Below are positions 41,274-49,776 of a DNA stretch of 55,077 nt, piece by piece. Within the stretch, counting starts at the first letter, position 1; every line of letters begins with the position of its first letter. The stretch is from REEB509 sp049314555. Lineage in GTDB: Bacteria; Pseudomonadota; Alphaproteobacteria; Caulobacterales; Aquidulcibacteraceae. Made by a program: the position numbers and the translations under genes. A model generated the notes under the pieces. The model saw nothing but the letters and a program-made list of their open reading frames with translations. It did not search any database and was not told where the DNA came from. The stretch lies in the NCBI GenBank assembly GCA_049314555.1, contig JBMOEW010000020.1, forward strand, positions 1 to 55,077, given 5' to 3'.

Positions 41274-42563
41274 TCAGGTGCTCTCGGCCAGCACCCCGGG
41301 CACGGGTCGCGCGGCAATCGCCAGCTTCAGGGCAACAATTATATAGAGCACCCAAAACATGTTCTGTGTGAACAGATAGCTCTCGCTGAAGGAATAGATC
41401 AGCATCGCCACCACCACCGCTGGCGCCAAAACCCCCGCCGTCGGCGACAACGCAAACCGCGCCGCCCGTGCAGCAGTCACCGCCACCTGCACGCCAAGCA
41501 AGCTCACCCCCACTTTGCCCACCGCCAGCATGGTTTCCATCCATCCGTTGTGGGCACCGATCACCTTCCAGGCCACATCCCGCTGCACCCAGAACCGCGG
41601 CCCGTTCGGGTCTAACCAAAATGCCCCAAACCCATAGCCCAGCAATGGCCTGGCCTCGATCGCCCGCACCAGGCTGTGCCAAATGTCGGTGCGCCCGGTG
41701 AAGGTCAGGTCCCGCCCGATCAGCGCCACCAAAACCCCGGGGAACAAGAAGATCAAAACCGCCAACAGCACCGTGATGGCAAAGCCACCGGCCGCAAACA
41801 CCGTCATCACCACCGGGCCGCGCCGCATCCCCCAGGTGATCGCGATCACGCCAATCCCGGCCGTCGCCGCCAGCAGCCCGGTTTTACCCGTCGACAACAA
41901 AATGAGGCCAATCGCACCGAACAGCACCGGAATCTGCCACCAGCGCTGCTGCGGGTTCACCACGCACGAAGAGGTGAGCACGATCACGCCAAACGCCATC
42001 ATCGCCGCAAGCGTATTCTTATGGGTCCAAAGCCCAGACCACGCCCCTGGATGCTCGTCCCGCATCACGTGCCAAGGCGCAAAGAAAATCGCGAACACAT
42101 ACGAGCCGATCACAAAAACGGCCCACGCGCCGCTCAGCAAAGACAACAGCTGCGTCCACGAGTATCGCCATGCCAGATAGGTGGAAAACCCCATCGTTAG
42201 GCCCATGCCGATCACCCGTCGCACCGTATCGTCTGGGGCAACAGACCACCGTACCGAAAGCGCGGCCAGCCCGATCAACCCCAACAGCAGCACCGAGCGG
42301 CGCGCCATCGCCAAAGCCTGGCGCCAGTCCCGCAGCAGCATGGCAAACACAAACGCATAGACCGGCAGCCACATCAGCCGCGCGATCGGCTGCGGCTCAT
42401 AAATGCCTTGTCCCACGAAAATCGCGGCAAACAACGGCTCAGACATCTGAATCGTGCACAGCCCCGCCAGCACCCACTCCCAGCCGGGAATGGCACGGAC
42501 CTGCGTTTTCGGCCGGTCAGCGGGGAGGTCTATCCCAAACGAGAGGGCGGCAAGCGACACCAT
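41274..42563 (-). CDS. O-antigen ligase/polymerase-like membrane protein
   Basis: 429 residues with 11-12 hydrophobic helices. The Wzy_C/ExoQ signature is in the large periplasmic loop: FTGRTDIWHSL near 290, PLLGYGFGAFW near 307 and AHNGWMETMLAVGKVG near 337. Proteins of this family either ligate O-antigen to lipid A-core or polymerise exopolysaccharide repeat units, using a periplasmic Arg and His. The family cannot be split by sequence alone. It is upstream of ruvC by 43 bp on the same strand, probably by chance packing. Confidence 0.86.
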   Translation of the reverse strand: MVSLAALSFGIDLPADRPKTQVRAIPGWEWVLAGLCTIQMSEPLFAAIFVGQGIYEPQPIARLMWLPVYAFVFAMLLRDWRQALAMARRSVLLLGLIGLAALSVRWSVAPDDTVRRVIGMGLTMGFSTYLAWRYSWTQLLSLLSGAWAVFVIGSYVFAIFFAPWHVMRDEHPGAWSGLWTHKNTLAAMMAFGVIVLTSSCVVNPQQRWWQIPVLFGAIGLILLSTGKTGLLAATAGIGVIAITWGMRRGPVVMTVFAAGGFAITVLLAVLIFLFPGVLVALIGRDLTFTGRTDIWHSLVRAIEARPLLGYGFGAFWLDPNGPRFWVQRDVAWKVIGAHNGWMETMLAVGKVGVSLLGVQVAVTAARAARFALSPTAGVLAPAVVVAMLIYSFSESYLFTQNMFWVLYIIVALKLAIAARPVPGVLAEST

Positions 42564-42638
42564 GCGGGCCTTGGATGCAAACGTCCAAGACCATTAGCCT
42601 TAAGCCCTTGCCGAAGGAATAATCCACAACCGTTTAGG

Positions 42639-43574
42639 TCAGCTCAGGCCAATTTCGGCCAACCGCTCGGCCAAATAGTCATCTGCCCGGATCGGAGAAA
42701 ACCGCGGATCATCACCACCGCTTAATCCCACACTGGCCGGATCGATCACATAATCAGGCGCAAAATGCAGGAAGAACGGGATCGAATAGCGCGCAAACGC
42801 TCGCCGCTCCGGCGGCGGATTGATCACCCGATGGGTGGTGGAACGCAACGAGCCGGCGGTCAGGCGCTGCAACATGTCGCCCACGTTCACCACCAAAGAC
42901 CCGGGCGCCGGATTAAGCGTCAGCCAACTGCCGTCGGCCCGCAACAGCTGCAGGCCCCCCTCATCGGCCCCCAGCAAAAGCGTAATTACGTTGATGTCTT
43001 CGTGCGCGCCCGCCCGCACCCCTTCAGCGTCCGCCGCGATCGGTGGGTAGTGCAACAGGCGCAGGATCGAGTCCCCGTCCGTAACCGGCATTTCAAAAAA
43101 GGCGTCCGCCAACCCAAGGCCCCGCGCAATGGCAGAAAGCAACTGCCGCCCCAGCCCCTCAAGCGCGCCATAAAGCGCAAGCGTGGCCGGCTGAAAGCCA
43201 GGCCTTTCAGCCGGCCAAACGTTCTCCTTCAACCCCAACGCCTGCAGGCGGGCCGCTGGCGCTTCGCGCCCAACGTGCCAGAACTCCTTCAGGTCGGGCA
43301 GGGTCTCGTCTTTGGCGCTTTCCGCCCCGAACGCCACATACCCGCGCTGCCCGCGGCCGCCTGGGATCACATAACCGCGCTTCACCGCCTCCGGCAGGGC
43401 AAAAAACGCCCGGCTCTCCGCCATCACGGCATCGATCAGGCCCTGATCCAACCCGTGCGGTGCGAGGATCGCAAAACCGGTATCCCTGAACGAGGCCACG
43501 ATATCGCGCGCAAACCCATCAAGGTCGCGCGTCATGGCCTCAAGCGAGAGCGGGGTAATGCCGGCAAAGGGCAT
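42639..43574 (-). CDS. Fe(II)/2-oxoglutarate oxygenase, isopenicillin N synthase-like
   Basis: 311 residues. The double-stranded beta helix carries the iron ligands in AHEDINVITLLLG (His and Asp, about 190) and STTHRVINPP (distal His, about 245), and the cosubstrate arginine in RYSIPFFLHF (about 260). The N-terminal DIOX_N part is typical (FRDTGFAILAPHG). Plant and bacterial members oxidise small molecules such as amino acids, flavonoids or herbicides; substrate unknown. It has its own promoter in the 135-bp divergent gap to the GIY-YIG gene. Confidence 0.9.
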   Translation of the reverse strand: MPFAGITPLSLEAMTRDLDGFARDIVASFRDTGFAILAPHGLDQGLIDAVMAESRAFFALPEAVKRGYVIPGGRGQRGYVAFGAESAKDETLPDLKEFWHVGREAPAARLQALGLKENVWPAERPGFQPATLALYGALEGLGRQLLSAIARGLGLADAFFEMPVTDGDSILRLLHYPPIAADAEGVRAGAHEDINVITLLLGADEGGLQLLRADGSWLTLNPAPGSLVVNVGDMLQRLTAGSLRSTTHRVINPPPERRAFARYSIPFFLHFAPDYVIDPASVGLSGGDDPRFSPIRADDYLAERLAEIGLS

Positions 43575-43709
43575 GCAGTCAACTCCTTAGGCCAACACGG
43601 CGCGCTATCCTCAGGGCCGCCCGTGTGAGGCATGATGTTTGGATCGTCAACGAAGGATTAACGACTTCAGGCCGAGCTTCCCGCAAGACAAAAAGGACTC
43701 AAGGTACCC

Positions 43710-44141
43710 ATGCTGCTTTTCGGTTCCCACACCTGGCGCGGCGAAAGTCGCACGCGGTATCGCTTCAAGGTCACCCTGACGGCGCGCGGCATTCCCCACA
43801 ATTCCGGCGGCATTTACGTGTTTGTGCGCCGACGCTTCGGTTTGTTTCTGGAGCCGCTCTACGTGGGCAAAGCCGCAGACCTGCAAGGCCGCCTGATTGG
43901 CCATGAGAAATGGTCAAAGGCCTACTGGTGGTATGGGGCCACCGAGCGCCACGTCCTGCGCGTCGCCACCGAAACCGAGCGCCGCCGGATCGAAGAAGAC
44001 CTGATCCGTGGCCTCAAGCCGCGCATGAACGATGTGATGATCCCGAACGGCGCGCGCGATGCCCCAAGCGACGCAAAATTGCGCTGGCGCTGGTTTGAGC
44101 GCAACTGGCGCAGGCTGGCCCAATCCCCCAGGCGCGCTTAG
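43710..44141 (+). CDS. Small GIY-YIG-type nuclease-like protein
   Basis: 143 residues. A single GIY-YIG fold can be traced: GGIYVFV near 32-38, LYVGKAADLQGRLIGH near 50-65 with the conserved arginine, ERRRIEEDLIRGLKPRMND near 90-108, where the glutamate would bind the metal and the last Asn closes the motif. UvrC, homing endonucleases and DNA repair nucleases share it. There is no DNA-binding domain, but the C-terminus is basic (RWRWFERNWRRL). The role is unknown. No homing element or insertion site is visible. Confidence 0.76.
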   Translation: MLLFGSHTWRGESRTRYRFKVTLTARGIPHNSGGIYVFVRRRFGLFLEPLYVGKAADLQGRLIGHEKWSKAYWWYGATERHVLRVATETERRRIEEDLIRGLKPRMNDVMIPNGARDAPSDAKLRWRWFERNWRRLAQSPRRA

Positions 44142-44243
44142 CCGCCAACACGGGCAGGGCGCGTTCACCACGTCTGAAGATAGGCTGTTAATGTCCCTGG
44201 AGTAGCGTGCCGCTGGATTTGTCTCACGATCGGGCTGCACGCA

Positions 44244-46208
44244 ATGCACAACCTCGTTTCCCCCCCCACTGCCGCCCCAGCAGTCCAGGATCGCCGGCGG
44301 GCCCAAAAGCTGTGGCGCGAGACCGGCGGCAACGTGGCCATGATCTGGGCCCTCGGCGGCGCCACGATCATAGGCATGATCGGCATGTCGGTGGATTTCT
44401 CCCGCGCGCAGTCCATCCGCTCTGGCGTTCAAAACGCAGCCGATGGCGCGGTATTGGTCGCTGAGCGCAACTCGGATATGCCGTTCGCCCAGCGCCAGGC
44501 CGCAGCCAGGGCCTACTTCGACGAAAACCTGCAACAGCAGGGCCTTACCAGCAACGTGCGCTTCCGCCTGATCGAGCTGCCCGACAATGGCGGTCACCGC
44601 GTCGAGGCCTCGATTGACATGGACACCGGCCTCTCGCGCATCTTCACGGACAACCAGTGGGAAGTGGGCGTTGCTTCTGAAGCCAACGCCGACACAGCCT
44701 TTCCAACAGAAATCGCCCTCGTGCTCGACAACACGGGCTCGATGCGCAACGACATGGATACCCTCCGCGACGCCGCCGAAAACCTGGCGACCGAGCTGAT
44801 GGACGCCAGCGACGAAGTGCGCATCGCCGTCGTGCCATTTGTGGGCGCGGTGAACATCGGCAATGACGCCAGCCGCATGGCCTGGATGGACAGCAATGCG
44901 CAGTCCGAATACCACGCCTCGTTCCTCGAAACGCGCTGGATCGCCTTCGAAGACAGCTGCATCGTGCCGCCACCACCGCCGCCGCCACCACCGCCACCCC
45001 CACCACCGGGGCCGCCGCCGCCGCCACCTCCACCACCGGGGCCACCGCCACCGCCACCGCCACCGCCACCGCCACCGCCTCCGCCACCCCCACCAGGGCC
45101 ACCACCACCGCCACCGCCACCACCTCCCCCACCACCGCCACCACCGCGCGGCGGCGGCGATCGCTCAGAATATACGCCACCCGCAGGGCCGGCCGACGGC
45201 ATCCTCTACGCCCTTGGCGAAGCGGTGGAACATCTGTTTGCCCCGTCCGTGGCGCAGGCCTCGCATCGCGGTTCGCCCTACAATGTGGTTTGGGTGGAAT
45301 CTGGCTGCTGGGCCGCCAACCCAGCGCAGATCAACCATTTCGCGCTGTTCAACGCGATCCCGAATGCCCCCTGGAAAGGGTGCGTGGAAGCACGCCCAGA
45401 ACCCTTCGACGTCCTCGACACGCCCCCCTCGACAAGCAATCCAGACACGCTTTTTGTGCCGTATTTCTGGGCCGATGACGTCGATGGCTTACAGGTCGTC
45501 AACAACTTCATGGACGACGATCTCGACGCATTCCCCAACACCAACTACCCCTGGAATGGCTGGGGCCGTACCTTGTCGGTCTTCAAATATCGTGGCGTGC
45601 CAGGCAACATCGATAATGTAGCCCCAGTCACCCTCGGCCCGAACCAGTCTTGCCCAACCGAACTTTTGCCGCTGACCAATAACCGCGGCACGGTGGTGAG
45701 CCGTATCCGCGAAATGGCACACTGGGAGGGCTCTGGCACGGTGATCCCCGAAGGGATTGGCTGGGGTTGGCGCGCCCTTTCCCCCACCATCCCATTCACA
45801 GAAGGTGCCCCTTACGGCGATGCCAACAAAATCATCGTGTTGATGACCGACGGCCTCAACGCGGCCGCCCAAAATCGGAACGACGTGTTCTTCTCGGACT
45901 ACACCGCTTACAATGCCATCGGGCTCTGGCGGTATTGGCGTCCGTCTGGTGGCCCAGACATCGATAATCTCGATGAAATGGGCGAGTACATCGACGAGCG
46001 CACCCGCGAGGTGTGTGAGAACGCGAAAGACGAAGACGTCGAGATCTACACCGTGGTGTTCCGCGAACCGGACGAAAACGTGCGCAGGATGCTGCGGGAA
46101 TGCGCGACCTCAAACGATCACGCGTTCACGGCAGAAACCTCCGCCGATCTCATGCGCGTGTTTGGTGCGATCTCAACCTCGATCGCCCAGTTGCGCCTAA
46201 CGCGTTAG
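44244..46208 (+). CDS. TadG-type pilus assembly protein with vWA domain and polyproline tract
   Basis: 654 residues. The N-terminal cytoplasmic stretch and one transmembrane helix (about 32-50, MIWALGGATIIGMIGMSVDF) match TadE/TadG proteins. A von Willebrand A domain begins at about 152 with the MIDAS-like LVLDNTGSM and resumes after a break with VLMTDGLNAA near 534. The domain is interrupted at about 242-305 by a tract of over 60 residues that is almost only proline with a few glycines. Two further vWA-side cysteines are in the second half (ESGCWAAN, WKGCVE). TadG helps anchor Flp/tight-adherence pili. No other tad genes are nearby. The gene overlaps the convergent TIR-like/TonB gene by 4 bp. 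Confidence 0.86.
   Translation: MHNLVSPPTAAPAVQDRRRAQKLWRETGGNVAMIWALGGATIIGMIGMSVDFSRAQSIRSGVQNAADGAVLVAERNSDMPFAQRQAAARAYFDENLQQQGLTSNVRFRLIELPDNGGHRVEASIDMDTGLSRIFTDNQWEVGVASEANADTAFPTEIALVLDNTGSMRNDMDTLRDAAENLATELMDASDEVRIAVVPFVGAVNIGNDASRMAWMDSNAQSEYHASFLETRWIAFEDSCIVPPPPPPPPPPPPPPGPPPPPPPPPGPPPPPPPPPPPPPPPPPPGPPPPPPPPPPPPPPPPRGGGDRSEYTPPAGPADGILYALGEAVEHLFAPSVAQASHRGSPYNVVWVESGCWAANPAQINHFALFNAIPNAPWKGCVEARPEPFDVLDTPPSTSNPDTLFVPYFWADDVDGLQVVNNFMDDDLDAFPNTNYPWNGWGRTLSVFKYRGVPGNIDNVAPVTLGPNQSCPTELLPLTNNRGTVVSRIREMAHWEGSGTVIPEGIGWGWRALSPTIPFTEGAPYGDANKIIVLMTDGLNAAAQNRNDVFFSDYTAYNAIGLWRYWRPSGGPDIDNLDEMGEYIDERTREVCENAKDEDVEIYTVVFREPDENVRRMLRECATSNDHAFTAETSADLMRVFGAISTSIAQLRLTR
44968..45156 (+). 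repeat. Low-complexity CCN tract encoding polyproline
   Basis: About 190 bp made almost only of CCA, CCG and CCC codons with occasional GGG/GGC. The codon mix is varied, so it is not a simple trinucleotide array. It would need EF-P for translation and is prone to length change. Confidence 0.9.
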
Positions 46209-47758
46209 CGTGTTTGGAAAACAACGGGGACCTGCGTCGTCACGCCCTGCGACGTGGCCCCGTTGTCCAGCTGCGGCGACACCCGCATGCCGGCAGCAGC
46301 CCGCATCGCCGCCGCACCGAAGCCTTGGCCGGCCGGCGTCTCAGACGCCACAGCACAGCGCACAAGGCCATCGATCAAGATGGTGCAGTTCAAGACCACG
46401 CGCCCGCCAACCCCAGAAGATAGTGCCCGCGGCGGGTAGGCGGCCGCAAGCCGCTCTGGGTTGATCCGATTGACCCAAACGATTTCGCCGGCCCGAAGCT
46501 CTGGCGCACTGACCGGCCTGACCGCCTCTGAAAGCCCCCGGGCAGAGGCGTTCACAGCGTCGGACGCTGCAGGGGCCAAGGGCAACGGCAGCGGCGCGAT
46601 CGAACGCATTGTGGTGTTGGAAAGTGCCGCAACCTCCGCTGGTGTCGGGGCCGTCGTGGTCCCGCCCACCGCCCGCGGCACCTCTGGGCGCCGCACTTCG
46701 GCCGGCTCGCTCTCCGCCCGCGGTTCCGCCGTGATCAATGCCTCATCCAAAGCGGTTGCGGTCACGCCAGTTGGCAGCTGCTCCGCGGTTGCAAGGGGCT
46801 CGTCTTCGGCTGGCGCCGGCGTGTTCACTCGCGACAGCAAAACCACCGCCCCCACCACCATCGCGCTGGCAAGCATAGCGCTCAGCATGAAACCGCCGCG
46901 CTTTTTGGGTCGAGCCGCAACGCTCGCCCGCCGCGGCCTGGCCGGGATCGGCTCAGGCATTGGTTCTGCTTCAGGCGCGGCGTAATCTGGCACCGCTGGC
47001 GTGGCGCGCGCTTGCGCTTGCGGCGCAGCACTGGCGTAAGGCACATGCTGGGTCTGCTGCATCGCCTCAAGGCGCGGTGCCTGCACCTGACCAGACGGCG
47101 AGGCCGGCACCATCGGCACCACCCGCACGGTTGTGATCGGATTTATCCCCGGTGCCGCTGGCGGTGATACAGATCGTGGCGCGTATTCTGGCGGCGGCTT
47201 GAACACGGGCGCCGGCGGGCTTGCCGGAAGCGGCGGTGCCGATGCCGTGGGCACTTCCCGTGCCGGCGGCTCCGGGGGTCGCGTTGGCCCGGCAGCACCG
47301 GCCTCCCGCGGCCGACCGTACGGCAAAGCGCTGCCGGCAGGGCGCGGGGCGGGCGCGGCCCGCCCTGTGCCCTGTTGGAGGTGCGTCTGCCCAAGCCGCA
47401 AATCCCGCGTCAGCTTTTCGATATGGAAGAAGAGGGGATCAATGGAGGGATCTTCTGGATCGCCGTCCCAAAGCGACAAATCAAACATCGCGGTTGGAAA
47501 GCTGCCAGCCGGCGGCGGCGGGATCAAGCATGCCATCACCGAACGACCGCCGGAGGCCACCACGTGCGCGGCCTCCAGGAATGTCCGCGAGCGGATCGCC
47601 GACTGCGACCACACGATCACCCACGCCCCGTCGTGCACCGGTGGTGGCGCGTCCGGCGACGCAATACCGACGCTGAATTTGGCACGTGCAAACACCTCTG
47701 CCAGCGGCGCGATCGCCGCGGCGTCCCGTTCGACCGACAAAAAGAGCACGCGGCTCAT
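46205..47758 (-). CDS. TIR-like domain / TM / TonB C-terminal domain fusion
   Basis: From ATG 47758 the product is 517 residues in four parts. Residues 1-125 resemble a TIR domain: VLFLSVERDAAAIAPLAEVF at the start, AWVIVWSQSAIRSRTFLEAA near 48-67 with the glutamate where TIR NADases have theirs, and FDLSLWDGDPEDPSIDPLF near 93. A proline-rich linker (about 135-285) and one transmembrane helix near 298-318 (FMLSAMLASAMVVGAVVLL) follow. A second linker leads to a TonB-type C-terminal domain from about 435 (NPERLAAAYPPRALSSGVGG, then VRCAVASETPAGQGFGAAA). That would place TIR in the cytosol and TonB_C in the periplasm. TIR is by pattern only and should be tested. Confidence 0.8.
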   Translation of the reverse strand: MSRVLFLSVERDAAAIAPLAEVFARAKFSVGIASPDAPPPVHDGAWVIVWSQSAIRSRTFLEAAHVVASGGRSVMACLIPPPPAGSFPTAMFDLSLWDGDPEDPSIDPLFFHIEKLTRDLRLGQTHLQQGTGRAAPAPRPAGSALPYGRPREAGAAGPTRPPEPPAREVPTASAPPLPASPPAPVFKPPPEYAPRSVSPPAAPGINPITTVRVVPMVPASPSGQVQAPRLEAMQQTQHVPYASAAPQAQARATPAVPDYAAPEAEPMPEPIPARPRRASVAARPKKRGGFMLSAMLASAMVVGAVVLLSRVNTPAPAEDEPLATAEQLPTGVTATALDEALITAEPRAESEPAEVRRPEVPRAVGGTTTAPTPAEVAALSNTTMRSIAPLPLPLAPAASDAVNASARGLSEAVRPVSAPELRAGEIVWVNRINPERLAAAYPPRALSSGVGGRVVLNCTILIDGLVRCAVASETPAGQGFGAAAMRAAAGMRVSPQLDNGATSQGVTTQVPVVFQTR

Positions 47759-47840
47759 GTGGCCTCCCGATAGGTCCTGCATGCCCGCGCCGGAAAAGTG
47801 TTAACACGCGTTAGCATGCCGATGCTCCTTTGAGGAGAGT

Positions 47841-48458
47841 TCAGCCCACACCGATATCATGGAAAACACCGAGTTCAGGGTCGAGAACACTTAAACTACC
47901 GTCAGCAATGTCAAACCGCGCCCCAACCAGCTCCAAAGTGCCTGCATCCAGGCCGGCCTGCACGAACGGAAACGTGCGCAAATTGGCAAGCGAAACCCGG
48001 ATCGACTCGAGCTCCAACGCGCTGCAGGCCTCGTCCGGGCCATGCGTGTGTGCCACCTTTGAGGCTGCCTCCCCAAGCAGGCTCACCCAATCGGCCAAAA
48101 ACGGGCTGTCCACCCGCGCAACGCCGTTCAGCGCAGCTTTCACCCCACCACAGCGCGCATGCCCCAACACCAGCACGGTGCGCACCTTCAGTTCTTTGAC
48201 GGCAAACTCCAGCGCCGCACTCACCCCATGCAGCCCAGGGCTCGGCGCAAACGGCGGGGCCAAGTTTGCAACATTGCGGATAATGAACAGCTCGCCCGGC
48301 TCCACATCGAAAATGGACGACGGATCGACCCGGCTGTCCGAGCACGCGATCACCAGCATGCGCGGCGATTGGCCTTCCGCCAGCCGCTCAAAGGTGCTTT
48401 GCATTTTGGGCCAGCGCGTCTGCCGGAAGCGCTTATACCCTGCAATCAGTCTGTCCAT
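47841..48458 (-). CDS. Beta-class carbonic anhydrase
   Basis: 205 residues with the zinc ligands in ACSDSRVDP (C39, D41) and GHARCGGVKA (His and Cys near 98-101). The loop NVANLAPPF near 62 is typical. It interconverts CO2 and bicarbonate, supplying bicarbonate for carboxylases in the cytosol. It is monocistronic or shares an mRNA with the TIR-like/TonB gene downstream (82-bp gap). The start codon faces the oxygenase-like gene across only 42 bp. Confidence 0.95.
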   Translation of the reverse strand: MDRLIAGYKRFRQTRWPKMQSTFERLAEGQSPRMLVIACSDSRVDPSSIFDVEPGELFIIRNVANLAPPFAPSPGLHGVSAALEFAVKELKVRTVLVLGHARCGGVKAALNGVARVDSPFLADWVSLLGEAASKVAHTHGPDEACSALELESIRVSLANLRTFPFVQAGLDAGTLELVGARFDIADGSLSVLDPELGVFHDIGVG

Positions 48459-48500
48459 GATGTCGCCGCACGTTGCAAATTCAGGAGTCCGTTGAAGACC

Positions 48501-49130
48501 ATGCCGCCCAAGGATGCAAGCAAGCCGTTGGAGCTGTTCGTTTCAACCGTGTATCGGGCCCCGCTTGGCGGCGGCAAAAGCCTTGTCGATGACCTAGCAC
48601 AGGCCGCCCTTTCCTTGGCCGAAGACGACACTGCTGGCCAGCAATGGTGCGAAGACAACAGCTATCTGGGCTATACCTCCTATGCCTCGCTCAATGATCT
48701 GGCGTGGCGCATGCCGCCCTTCAAAGTGCTGGCCAAGCGCCTTCAAACTCACGCCAACCGCTTCGCAGACCTGGTGCAGTGGGATATGGGCGATCGCGCA
48801 CTGGTCCTCGATAGCCTCTGGGTCAATGTCTTGCCACCGGATGCCGGACACGCCGGTCACATCCACCCCCACAGCGTGGTCTCGGGCACCCTCTATCTGG
48901 CGCTCGACGCCGGCGCGAGCCCACTCAAGCTCGAAGATCCGCGTTTGGGCTTCTTGATGGCCGCCCCGCCGAAGCGCGCCGACGCCAATTTAGCACAGCG
49001 TCCCTTCGTCTATCTCCACCCCACGAAGGGGGAGGTCATTCTCTGGGAGAGCTGGCTGCGCCACGAGGTTCCCCCGCACCGCGGCAACGAGCCCCGCATC
49101 AGCGTCAGTTTCAATTACCGCTGGGGCTGA
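48501..49130 (+). CDS. Putative 2OG-Fe(II) oxygenase, TIGR02466 type
   Basis: From ATG 48501 the product has 209 residues. The cupin-like beta helix has the iron-binding GHIHPHSVVSGTLYL near 110-124, then RPFVYLHPTKGEVILWESWL near 163 and, near 186, RHEVPPHRGNEPRISVSFN, giving the distal His and the arginine for 2-oxoglutarate. This group is annotated as a putative oxygenase of unknown substrate. A longer in-frame start at 48159 is rejected because it would run over the carbonic anhydrase gene. Confidence 0.85.
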   Translation: MPPKDASKPLELFVSTVYRAPLGGGKSLVDDLAQAALSLAEDDTAGQQWCEDNSYLGYTSYASLNDLAWRMPPFKVLAKRLQTHANRFADLVQWDMGDRALVLDSLWVNVLPPDAGHAGHIHPHSVVSGTLYLALDAGASPLKLEDPRLGFLMAAPPKRADANLAQRPFVYLHPTKGEVILWESWLRHEVPPHRGNEPRISVSFNYRWG

Positions 49131-49193
49131 AACCCAAGCGGCCCTTGAGCCGCAACGCCCCGGGGCCGAGGCCGCTCCCGCTGCAGCGCGCTG

Positions 49194-49211
49194 GTGTGAC
49201 CGCGGTCACAC
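49194..49211. promoter_or_regulatory. Perfect 18-bp palindrome, CRP/FNR-type operator
   Basis: GTGTGACCGCGGTCACAC is fully palindromic and fits the CRP consensus TGTGA-N6-TCACA exactly. It lies 146 bp upstream of the next gene start, with a second inverted repeat (GGAAAC/GTTTCC) at 49239-49258 between the two. A CRP/FNR-family regulator bound here could control the small anchored protein, the gene behind it, or both. Confidence 0.52.
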
Positions 49212-49356
49212 GCCACACAAAAGGCACAGCTTTGCCCTGGAAACCATAAGTAGTTTCCCCTATGTAAATGTTTCCGAGGTAGGGTTTTTGCGGCAGCGAT
49301 TTTGCGCTGCAGCAAATCGACCTGCACTCAGTCCGCATCTAATGTGTGAGAGCGAT

Positions 49357-49710
49357 ATGCCCGCGCGAGCCAGCACCAAGGCGAAGTCTAACCCCTTGAC
49401 CATGATTTTGGTCGCAGCGTGCGCAGGCGCGTTGTTCGCCACCGTGCTTGGCGTGTCCACATCCTTGGACTTGGTGGCCCCGCCAGCGGTCGCGAGCCCT
49501 GCGACCTCAGAGTCCTTTGAAACCGTGAACAATCCGTTTGCTCAACCGGTTGACGTGAAAGCCATGTCGGCGGAAGAGGCAGCGACTTACGTTGCGGCCA
49601 TTGCCAGCGTCGATCGGGACTTGGCCCGCGCCCGCGCCCGCACCGATGCAGACCTTGCCCGCCTGTCGCGTCTTTCCCGCCACGCTGACGAAGTGTTTGC
49701 CCAAAACTGA
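49357..49710 (+). CDS. Small single-pass membrane protein
   Basis: 117 residues from ATG 49357 (GAGAG upstream; an ATG 15 bp earlier is possible). One hydrophobic helix at about 15-36 is followed by a short Pro/Ala stretch and an Ala/Arg-rich C-terminal helix with RDLARARARTDADLARLSRL, which may be a coiled coil. The C-terminus would face the periplasm. No family recognised. The gene has a leader of 226 bp with a CRP-like palindrome and is followed after 66 bp by the VTT gene. Confidence 0.66.
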   Translation: MPARASTKAKSNPLTMILVAACAGALFATVLGVSTSLDLVAPPAVASPATSESFETVNNPFAQPVDVKAMSAEEAATYVAAIASVDRDLARARARTDADLARLSRLSRHADEVFAQN

Positions 49711-49776
49711 GCACCAGCGGTTTGCCTCTGTTGAGCGCCTCTTGACCCCAAGTCCGCGTCGCGCGAAGGGCGGTGC

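Noticed and set aside
44968..45156. The polyproline tract as an assembly artefact
   Set aside because: The frame stays open across it, the vWA domain resumes in the same frame, and proline codons vary. An artefact cannot be excluded, but nothing in the sequence favours it.
44594..45202. A 202-codon minus-strand glycine-rich frame
   Set aside because: It is the reverse complement of the TadG proline codons.
48159..48500. Longer start for the TIGR02466 protein
   Set aside because: It would run antisense through the carbonic anhydrase gene. The ATG at 48501 gives a product of family length.
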